From Heliocidaris tuberculata (lineage: Eukaryota > Echinodermata > Echinoidea > Camarodonta > Echinometridae), in contig CM046850.1 of NCBI GenBank assembly GCA_025618425.1, positions 8,225,749 through 8,289,748 of the forward strand: 64,000 bases of DNA, in the 5' to 3' direction. The number at the start of each line of letters is the position of its first letter. Positions within the stretch are counted from its first letter, which is position 1. Below, piece after piece: positions 24,241-36,200 of the stretch. The notes under the pieces were generated by a model. It was not told where the DNA came from and did not search any database. It was given only the letters and a program-made list of their open reading frames with translations. The position numbers were made by a program, and so were the translations under genes.

Positions 24241-27200
24241 GGGGGCAGACTGCCCCCCCCCCCCTGACAACTTTTTGCCCCCATTTAAAAAAAAAAAGAA
24301 TTATGGAGGAAAACTGAACCCCTCAAAATCTGAGAACCCCCCGCCACTGTGACTTTTGGATGGCTGGCAAAAAAAAAAAAAAAAAAATTGAAGTTGCCTA
24401 CTCAAAGCTACAAAGTTTCAAAAGCTTGCTACAGACACTACATGTATTTTCCATTAATATATTACTGCAAGCATGCAGTTAGCAATCGACCCCCCCATCC
24501 CCCATTGGCCTTATTATAGCTAATTATAATTTCACTCACCAGCCCCTCCACTGTCTCTCTTCAGTATTCTTGCAGCTCGAATGTCGAAATACCCCAAGAA
24601 AACACCACACAGAATGGAAAACACACACATTCCAGCCCCTAATTGTAGAATAAAACAACATCATGGTACTTATAAGAGCATAATTTTAGCCCAGGTATAA
24701 AGATAAAGTTTGAGTTCTGGGCACCTGTTTCATAAAACTTGTTATCAGTAACTACTGCTACATATCTATGACAAATTTGCTTTCAGCCAATCAAATGCAG
24801 CAATTTCAGTAGCTTATAACACTTATTGTAATGCCAAAATCAACTCTCCAAAAAGTTCATCCTAATAATTGTTCGAAAGAATGATCATCACCATTATCAT
24901 TCCTACGACATGTTTATTAATTTCAATATACAAGATGATGTGATAATAAGATATAACTGAAGTCATACATACCTATCCAGAGGGTGTAACCTAATCTAAT
25001 ATGGCCTGGTATATCAGGATCAAGTACCTTATAGATAGGTCCTAAGATATTCATGTTTAACGTGCTACCCTGCAAAACAAGAAGTGAAAACAAAGGATTA
25101 GTGAAGCTTATCGTGAGTTTTTGTAATGAAATCTTATTTCTGAAACTGGATTAAAGGAAAATCCAAACTTAATGGCAAGTTGTTCTGATAGAAAGAGGAA
25201 AAGTCAGAGGAGACTGGTGAAAGTTTGATCAAAATCGGACAAGCAATAAAAAAGTTATGAATTTAATGATATATCAGACATGACAAACAGTAGAGTTGAC
25301 CGCCAATATGTTACAATCTACTCACCAAATTGCCAATTTAAGATTTGTGTAGATTTAGTCATCTCATTGTTCAAACATCCATAACTTTCTTATTCCTTGT
25401 TCAATTTCTTTTAAACTATCACCATCCTGTTTTTCTTATTTTCCTGCTTTCACACAAATCATCCTATTACCAAGGTTGGATTGCCATTTAAAGTATTGAA
25501 CATGCACTTTGTATATGGGTTTTGAGGACCAGCAAAAATAAACTTTAAAAAATTTACTTTCACAGAAAGCACAACTTGTATAAAGATACTACATGTACAT
25601 GTGTCCGGATTACTTGTCGTATTACTCGGCTATTACACATGTTCCACCAAAATTGTTGTCATTTGGAGTCTTGAACATTCAGTGAAAGTTTTGTTTTATT
25701 TTATGTGATTCCCCCCCCCCCCCCTCATTACCAAAACTTGAGATTACAGTTAAAACAGCAAGACTCCTCAAAAAGAAGGTATGTTTGCCCCATACTACTT
25801 CTCTTCCTTTCCTCTACTGAACTGCTTTGATTTCTTTTCTTCGCTTTCTTGTTTTTTTTTAATTCAAGCTTTGCTTACTCCTCTCCCTTTTCTCCTTCTC
25901 AGTCTCCTCACTTACTTCCTTTTACTTCTCCTTTCCTTTTTCTTCCTCTCTCCTCATCTTCCCAATCTTTACCCCTTTCCTTTCTTTGTTCATATTCCTC
26001 CTCCCTTCCATGCCCACTCTCTCTCTCTCCTTCTGTCATTCCTTGTTACCCTCTCCTTAGTAGAAAGCTATAATGCTGCCTTTTTCTCTTTACCACTTTT
26101 CTCTCTTTTCTCCATTCTCTCTCCCTCTCCCTCAATTCCCTCTTGATCTCCCCTCTCTCCTCTATCTCCCTTCTCTCCTCTTTCTCTTTCTCCCTAAAAC
26201 TCTTCTCTCTTCTCTCTCCCTATCTTCTCTGCATCTTTTCTTTCTTCCTTTTCCATTCTCTCTCTCCCTCTCTTCCCTCTCGATCTCTTCTCTCCCCTAT
26301 CTATCCCCACTCTCTCTCTCTTTCCCTATCTTCTCTAAATCTTTTCTTTCTTCCTTTTCCATTCTCTCTCTCTCCCTCTCTTCCCTCTCGATCTCTTCTC
26401 TCCCCTATCTACCCCCCTCTCTCTCTCTCTCTCCCTATCTTCTCTAAATCTTCTCTTTCTTCCTTTTCCATTCTCTCTCTCTCCCTCTCTTCCCTCTCGA
26501 TCTCTTCTCTCCCCTATCTACCCCCTCTCTCTCTCTCTCTCCCTATCTTCTCTAAATCTTCTCTTTCTTCCTTTTCCATTCTCTCTCTCTCCCTCTCTTC
26601 CCTCTCGATCTCTTCTCTCCCCTATCTATCCCCACTCTCTCTCTCTCTCTATTTTCTCTACATCTTTTCTCTCTTCCTTTTTCCTCTCTTCTCTCTCTCC
26701 CTCTGTTTTCTATCTTTAAAAGAATGTATAACTAACCACTCTCGAGAAGCTGAGCTGAAGTCCAAACACCATATTGAGTTCTTTGCCTTTGAACCATTGC
26801 ACTGAGTAGGTGTTCTGTGCTACTGCTAGATTCTCTCCTCCTAACCTAGAAAAAAAAAGAAGAAAAAAAAGACGGTGTCAGGCAAGAAAGACGGTGTCAA
26901 GCAAGAAATACTTCTTGTAATATCGAATGTGTCGTTTATTCAGAATTTAGAAAAGTGAAAAACATTGATTGATTGATTTGTTATTTCACCCGACAGTTAA
27001 GAAAGCAGTATATGCTTGTAAAGATAACTTTCAAACACATTTATCTTGGCATGCCTCACTGATGAATTAATATAATATTGTAAGGATCATCTCAAATTTT
27101 CTTGCATATAGGTTACCTAATATTTCCAGGGTGATTTTTGTTGGTTGTTTTGTTTTGTTTTGTTTTTTTGTTTGGGGGGGGGGGAGGAACAGGCAGGGCA

Positions 27201-30200
27201 ATTATTTACTCAACTTAAAAACTTTCACTATTAAATGACAATATTCAATTTCTTTCAGCAATAAACTGCACTGTACGATAATTCACGAGGTGGAACAATT
27301 AGGGAGTGATGACTTACCCAAATATGAATCTGCCCACCAGCATGACAGTGTAGCTGTTCAGCGTTGCCCCAAGAGCAAAGATACATTGTCCAACCAGCAC
27401 AAAGGCACCAAAGATCAAGGTACCCACTCTGCAGAAAAAAAGAAGAAAATGAGTGATTTCATTGATGAAGTTGTATTTGCAATAGAAGTGTGACTGTTGG
27501 CGCCAATTAATACCAAGCATGGGTGATTTTAGAGATGAAAATACCAAGGGTAAATTCTCTGCGTCAAGGGTACGAAAAAATGGGTAACGAATATTTCAGC
27601 ACATACTTGTACTTTTACCTTACAAAATTGCTCTGATCCTTTTAAATCACCCTCTGAGATGCAATACAATATTTCACTCGATTTGGACCAACGGTAAATG
27701 ATTTCCTGCTGAGAAGCCTAACTGTGCAAGTAACATCTAATAGGGCTTATCACAAAACGAAGGAAAAGATATATCAGGAGTGAATAATATCTATTGTACC
27801 ATTTGCTTTACAGCATGAAGTGGCTTGAAGTTCTAATCAGATTAAAACAAACTATCATACAGACAATTGCCTTGTTAAAAGCCTGAAGCCCTGAATATAA
27901 GGCAATTACATTTACATGTATCACTAAATTATCTACCTATTATATATTTATTTCTGATATTTAGATGGGGTGACTCATTATCACCAATAGCAGTGGTCTT
28001 CCATGAGGCCCTGAGAATAATATACTATTAATACATGGTTGGGAGTGCGTTAGTGCGATCTGGCAACACAAAGGTTTTTATCGTGGTGTACTAACGCACG
28101 AGGCATAGCCGAGTGTGTTAGACACCACGATAAAAACCTGCGTGTTGCTGGATCGCACTAATGCACGAACTCACAACCATGTATTAAAAGTTTTATAAAA
28201 CGGGTCTACAATCTTAGTGTTTTCTTACAATTTTAGTGTTTGATCCGGATTAGCCGTGCGTTAGTTCCCTCGCCGTGCGTTAGTACTTTTTTTTTGCACG
28301 GTCACGTGGTGTTATTTGACCAATCAGGATGGCTACATTCTTGAACCCGTTTTATAATAATAACTAACAATAATAGTCAATAAAAAAAACATTAACATAA
28401 TCTCATAAAAGCAACAAAAAATACATTTATAACATAAATATATGCATAAACTACCTGTATTTGGTATCCTCTTAATAAATGTGTAGGTTTTTTTGTGAAG
28501 AAAATCTTATTCATAATATGTAAAGACGGTAATTAGTTTCTAAATCTGTTGAAACTAACCATGTTTATATTAGACATTTTAAAGAAGGCATTACATGTAT
28601 ATTGTAGTTTTGAAAGTTCATAAACAAAGAATAGAAACTACATGTACATGTATTGTGGCTCAATATAGATAAACACTTGGAATACCAAAATTGTTATACC
28701 AGTATTATACAAAAAATATCATTACAGGAGAGTATACTTATTCAAGGAATACACATTGATTGCTTGTAATATACAGTACAGTAAAACCTCATTATAAAGA
28801 ACACTGTTATAACAAACTCTCGTTATAACAAGGTGATTTTGCCGGTCCCACTTCTTTGTATTCTTTCGTTTTTTAGCCCCGATATAACAAGGTTTAGATA
28901 TAAAGAGGTAATTTCCTTGGTCCCAAGGAGTTTGTTATAACAAGGTTCTACTGTATAGCAATTAAATGTACACTCTTAAATAACAGTAAAAATACATATA
29001 TATTTAATACTGATAATGATTTTTATGCGCATATTGGTGTACCTGTGGAGGGGTCGTCGGGGAAGGGCTTGGCAGCCCTCGTCAAGGACATTGTCTCTGT
29101 CCGGGTGTTCATTCATTCTTGTGATTGTTATATTTATACTTTGTCTAAAACTTATTTTTCTCATGGATCCTGTATTCTAAGTTTAACTTATTCACCAATG
29201 CCCAAAGCTTGAACGCCTATTTGTATGGTTTATATGTACATAATTTTATTTATTGAGATTCTCTATCGTATCTAAGTTATGTTGCCCTGCAAGTAATTAA
29301 TCACTTCATGACCTGGGCGTATACTCCTCTGTTCACTGCACATTATCTATGTTCCTTTGTTTGATTTGAATGTTGAATAAAGTGATGAATTAAAAAATCA
29401 TTCAATTTGAGAAGCATTACATATCATCCTACAATTTTGGCTAAAAAACAGACCATCAAACATGTTTTGAAAAGTGGGGCAAAAAAGAAAAAAAAAAAAA
29501 AAGACATATAACCCTGACAAAGACAAAATATAAAAGCATTAAGTGAAATTTTTCTAGCAATAGGGATGGATCCTATTAATACCACGTTTCTGCCATGTTG
29601 TTCTGTAAGCGCATCATTAACCAATCGTTTGAATTTTACAAGAGAACTGCATTGAAATGCAATGACGAATAAAATTAAAACTTTAGTTGAGAAACTAAAT
29701 AAAATTCCTCTTGCCATTTTATCTTATTGGAAACAGATATTGCAAGATCTAATGAACATACTGTAAATGCATTTAAAGGTGTTCACATAGCTTGCCATTT
29801 CCAGTGATCTCTCAAACTGATTCCATGCTATAATTGAAGGTACAAGGGGGCTATGTCTATAGCATTCTGTTTTATACTTTGGCACAGAAAGTAAACCTTC
29901 GTCTACCTACCTCGTATGATACTGATGAATGTCACTTCTTTAATTAAACTTTTTTGTAGATAGGAAAGTGCCAAATAATGTGTGCATTTGTAAATTATAG
30001 TAACATGCTGCTCATTTTACTACACTGACATTTCTTTGTATTATTTTGATTTCTTTGTCAACGCAGGCTTCTCGGGCAGAAAACAGTTTACGCAGTGTTC
30101 AAATTGACAGAAATATGGCTTAACAAAATACATGAATGCTGTTGTAGATTGCTTTGCTTGAAACGCAGACTGATCATAGTTCAAGATATTTATTATCGTC

Positions 30201-33200
30201 AATGAAGTCGGAAAGTTGGAGATGTACAGCCCTTTCTATGATTTTGCCAACAGACAAAATACAAATTGGGTGGCAATTGCTTGAATTGGATATATCACCA
30301 GCTTTAAAAACTGGAATTACCCGAGCTACTTTTCAGCCCTTGGGTACATGTAGACATCCCGTGGTCAAAGATTTGTTTATGATATCGGTATGTGGTAAGT
30401 TGAGATAAGAGATAAGACCTTGGGTAGATTGAGAAGGATGATGAAATTAAAATACATGTAGCATGAATTTCATTTTCTGGGTTTTTCACTCTCCATATCC
30501 TTACAACTTTCAAAACTGCACTTCAAAAATGCAAATGGCATCATCAGAACCTTGAGGAAAAGATCACTTAGGGTCATGTAAAGGTCATGTAAAGTTTTGG
30601 TAAGCTATCAAAAACTGTTCGTCAGATTTCTTCAATTTTTGTTGATAAATAGCAAGATACTAGCAATACTAAGACACTGTGAAGATTTTGCCTCCTAAAG
30701 TTTAATATTAAACAAATAAGAGGCAAAAACTAATTTATGTGCCGGGACAGGCACGTAAAATCCCAACAAAGGCAGCATGTGCTATACACTGTAAACACAC
30801 GTGTAAAACCAATGATGAGTAGCTACACACAGTGCACACACGCTGTCTCTATGGGAAGCCCCAAGATTGTTGTGCGGGGAGCCGTCGGGGTGGAAGGGTC
30901 CTAGCATAATGGCAGTGATCAAGCATTCCTTACAGATATTTACACTGAAATTCACCAGAAATCATAGATGGAATACCAAATGATCTCTTACAGACATCTT
31001 TTGATACAAGGAGAACAACATGAGACTATATTTAAAGGGCAATCCAACCTTGGCAATAAGATGATTTGTATGAAAGCAGAAAAATAAGAAAAACAAGATG
31101 GTGAAAGTTTGAAAGAAATCGGACAAGGACTAAGAAAGTTATGGATGTTTGAAAAATGAGATCACTACATCTATGCGAATCTCAAATTGGCAATTTGGTG
31201 AGTCAATTGTGACATTTTTGTGGACAACTCTCCCATTTGTCGTACACAAAAATATCATTAATTTGCGGTTTTCTTCGAGGCGCCTTTACCCTCGGGGCAG
31301 TACTCAAAATATATTGGAGATAGCATATTGTTATAGGTCCTCATGAACGAAAAGATCCTACTGAGTAATGCATTTTGAAAAAAAGTGACATTTTAGTCAT
31401 TTTGTGTGTTAGAGCGAATGGGGGAGTTGTCCACAGCTACATCACAGTGACATTACCTATTCGGCCAATTTGAAATTCCCATATGCATAGTGATTACAAC
31501 TTTCAAAAAATCATAACTTTCTTATTACTTGTCCGATTTCGTTCAAACTTTCACCAATCTGCTTCTCTGTTTTTTCCTCTTTCTTTCAAAGCAACTTGCT
31601 ATTAAGGTTGGATTTCCCTTTACATGTTTCTTTCCAATTTCCTTTTTTCTACCAATACTGTACATGAGCTTTAACCATTCAATCATCTGCAATATAATTA
31701 AGATAGAGACAAAAAGGAAAGTGAAAATAATGATACTTAAGGAAACAAACTACAGGTAAAGAAGAAACTGCAAAATCATATTTGCTTTCCTTTTGAAACC
31801 CTTACTTTACTTACAAGTGGTGTTATGAAGAGCCAGCAAGACTGATTTCATTAAAGGCCCTTCGCTGCTTACAGCTTCCTTTTTCATCCCCACTTGCCAT
31901 TCATTCGCATGTAAAAACAAATCTGTGGCAGTTAACCGTGGCATACATGTATGTGAATGACCATTTAAATATTTTTAGTTCTTTGTTTCCATTTCGATAG
32001 CAATCTGCTTACGTATCAACTTAACAGACCCTTGACAGAAATGATTCAGCTGCTTGATTTCAACATGGCAAAATAATTTCAGCTTGAGTGAGCAAATCTC
32101 ATATTAGATTAGAAAAAATATCATCATAGATACATGTATCTGGTTAATTGAGTGATTGACTTATAAAATTTCAGAACGTTTCTATATTATGTACATGTAT
32201 ATTAGTCCCATTTGTTATCATAAATACAACACTCAATAAACATTTTAGGGGTGATCGGTCTCCTTTCACGAGCCCCAGTAAACCACCTACAATAGCTTTT
32301 TTAAATCCCCCCTGCCCCCCCCCCCCCCAAGAGAACCAAAAAGAAAAATTATATATTTCATTGGGACATGTAACTCAATATCTCTATGTAACAAATAACA
32401 AATGTACCCGAGGAAAACAAAAAAGGAAATTGCCTGACTCATTGTGAGGGCTACTACAGCAACAAATTATTAACATTCAGATATTTTATAGGTTTAAAAA
32501 CCATTGACAGAAATTTTTAAGATGGTGGCTCATTTATTTCATTCTTGGGAGAATTTAAAGAGTTTAGAGTAGCAAAGAGATCTTTGCCCCCATTTAATTG
32601 TTTTTCCTGCGGCTGCCCTACCTGATGCCAAAGACTCTGTCCAGGAGGAATCCGCCAAAGAAGCAGAGCACAACGTTCGGCCAGGAGTAGAGGGAGTAGA
32701 GGAGCATGAAATTAGCTGTGTCTTGGTGCATCACCTGGAAAGGAAAAAAAAAAAAGTTTTAAAAATAGGTAATTAATTAACAGCATTTACTTCCTAGACT
32801 TAATTTTTGCTTTACATAGTGTTTTGTTTTATTGTTAACCCTTTCATGACAGGAATTATTTAAGGGCTAAATTGATCACATTTTGCTCTTCAAATTGGCA
32901 AATGTAATATGGTCATGCAACACAAGTGGACACATCGTGTGAATAAATTTTGCTCTTTCTACTCATGTATCTGCTTTGTTTTTTTTAGAGCTCTGAATCA
33001 AAAGTTATTGAGCCAAACCACAAAATGTGGTCAATTGTCTCAAAAGAATTAACTTGGGTATCTTCGATAGGAACTAACTTCACAATGAAGGTACCAGTTT
33101 CTGATTCAGGAAGAAGACTGTAGCCATTCTTGGTCAAAAACACATAAATGCCATCATTCTTGGGGAGGATTTGCTACCTATGGTATTAAAAAGGATTAAA

Positions 33201-36200
33201 GATAAAGTTGAGTTCTGGTCATGTGATTACATTGTGAAAGAAACGGTCAGGAAGCAATTGGGAAAGGTTGATTGTTCAGTACAGTACATGTACTAATTGG
33301 TGTATATACTGTGAGGATATGGAATCATAAAAATGATAAAAAATTGACTCAACTTTTTTCTTCCCGGTGAGCAACAACTTGATTACTATGTCACTTTCAA
33401 AGGAGGTCGACGTTGCACATTGCAGTACATGTATAGTCAAGGATTGTATTTCCGAACAGATTGTATTACCGAACGTGTACAGTTAAGCGCCTAAAATGGG
33501 TTTTCATACGCTTGGGATTACGCGTATGAAAACCACACTATTGAAACAAAGGTTGTGTCTTTTTCCCATAGGTTTTACATGTTCGGAAATACAATACCTT
33601 TTTCAAGGGACCAAAACGCCGCGTCGTTGGGAAGGGGTTCACTCGGAAGGGAATATCGTATTAAATCTACGTTGTCTTTTTAAAATTCCATGAACTTCTT
33701 TTTCTGTAGGACTTTGAGCATTCATTATGTCAGTTTTGACAGATATTTGTTTGATATTTTATTTGCTATCGTTGATTTTCTGAAAAGTGTTCGGACACTG
33801 GATCCACCATCATAGTTTATTCATTTACTTGGTTTACATGTTGAAGTCAATAAATTTTTATGTTGGAGGTAAATAAACCAATAAAACAATGAGGAAATTA
33901 AATATAAAAAAATAAAAATATGCTGTTATCTGAGTTTCACTCCCATCTCAAGGCTCTTGACACAAGTGTTGATGGTGCTGGGGGAGTCCATTCCACTGCT
34001 TAAAGGTGTGTGGTAGGAAGGAGTTTTGGTGATATTGGGTTCTGCAGTTAGGGAGGACGAACTGTTGGTCATGGGCCCTTCTCTGATGTGTGGAAAGTGT
34101 TGGTTTTTTTTTTTTTTTGTTGCTGAAAGCTTTATGCACTGCACATAAAAATATGCATACATGTATGGGACTGCATGTGGCATCTGAAGAGCAGTCCTTT
34201 TCAGGAGACATTTCTACTATGATATTCTTGCACACTAACATATATGTACAGTAAATAAAAGAATAGAAAGCTCATAAATCATTTTGCATACTCGACTTTC
34301 TCTTTGATATTACAATAGCTACGTTCATACGGGACTTGTGGTTTTGAAACTTTAAGTTAACGAAACAATGACTCACTAACCATGACAAGGGTTCACAAGG
34401 GCCCAAAACAACGATGCTCGTTGTTCTGAACCTACAAGCTGAGCGATCGTCGTTGTTAACAGTGGAAGTAGATACTACCAATGGTGTGTAAAGTACACAT
34501 ACAGATCCTTTGTACATGATTCGCGTGAAGGGTATGATCCGGAAGTTTAACATGAACAGAGAGGTCATCATTAACTATGAGCTTGCGAAAAAGTTTATTC
34601 TGTCCACACGATGTGAAACTGCGACGGAGGAACACTCACTGCCCGTGGTTTCGGCGTTAACCACAAGCCCGCTTGTGGTTCTAGAATGCAAGTAAACATA
34701 AAGCTTCGAAACTACAAGTCCGTTCATATGGTCTGAACTCTGAAACTACAAGCTAACTACAAGTTTAACTTAAAGTTTTGAAACTACCAGCGAAACTTAA
34801 AGTTTAGCTCCCTTCGTGTGAACCTAACTAATGATATGCACAGGACAATTTATCCCCAGTCTCACAGACCAAACACAAACAATAACAATGGCAGGAAGCA
34901 AGATGATCCTAAAGCTACAACAAAAAGTTCCAGGAAGTCAGAGAGATTGAATTGACATACATGTAATGTTATGAATGGCTATCATGTGAGTGCTACTAAA
35001 CATTATTGATAGCAAGATTCATCTGCAATCTGCTTCCTGCATTAAAGTACAGGTATAGTGCTGTAGCCCGGAACAAAAAGTCCGGCCCGTTTTAAGCCCG
35101 GTAATTTTTTTTCTGATCTTTACCGATCCTGTCCAACCCGGTAACCCGGCCCGATAAGGAGTATATAAATAATAATAATAATAAAAAGGTTGACTCTTAG
35201 TGACCTCGGCCTCGTGACCCTTGTACGTAATAGTAGATCTAGATTACACACTCCGTTATCTTGCTGTCTGAGGTCCAGACTTGCCACATTCCACACAAAT
35301 TCATGATCAGTTATTTCTGCCCCATGATTGTCTTACAGACACTATATGATGGGGGGACCTAAAGCTACGCACTTTGTTTCCAGTGGCTAAAAAGTCACCT
35401 TTCAATGATTTATGCGAAATTCTTTTATATATCTTGGTTCTACATATTCTTAAATTAAATTCCTGAGAAAATTATGACGGAAAAATATCAATAACATTAA
35501 TTTTCAAATCAATGTCGATACCCATGTCGAATTTGGTGGAAAAAATGAAAGGGTCCTAAAGCTACGCACACGTAATAAATGAATGCAAATCTTAATTTTT
35601 AAAGTACACATTCAAAGAAAATCACAAATATGATAAATAATGTATCACTAGAAACTGGCAAGTTAACAGATAGCAATCGTATCAGTTTAAAGTCAACTAC
35701 ATATCAGGTAATTAAACAATAATACAAATAAAACTACCTCCCAGCATCTGCGATATACAAGCGCTTCGCCAAAAAAATAACAATGTTTCAATGACGTCAA
35801 TAAAGGGAACAATCCTGTCCAAGCAGACGACGTCCCATAAAGAATGAACATAAGTGCAGTGCAGTTATTTCTCAAATTATAAAGAATTTAGTGTATTCAA
35901 ACGTGCCCATATTTCACACCATTCTAAAATGGGAATGAAACAGATTCTGATTACTGAAATCTTTTGTTTGTAAATATATAGGATGAGGGTAAATATATAG
36001 GATGAGGGTTAATGAACAATCAAAGAAACCACACTTTCAAATTGAAATGCCCGCTGAATGATTGCAAGGACGGTATTTATCCCTCATTCAACGCCGAACG
36101 TCCAGCGGTGTATGCAGCTGTGAATGAAATGGCGTCTATTTTGTTTACAAGCAACTGATTCCTTTATTCTTGTAACGCTTCATTTTCCATCCAAATAAAC

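Noticed and set aside
25781..26805. Large open frames rich in Ser, Leu and Pro (up to 220 codons)
   Set aside because: They run through a C/T-rich minisatellite, exist in several frames at once, and have no splice or family support. The same applies to 9958-10792 and 20326-20792.
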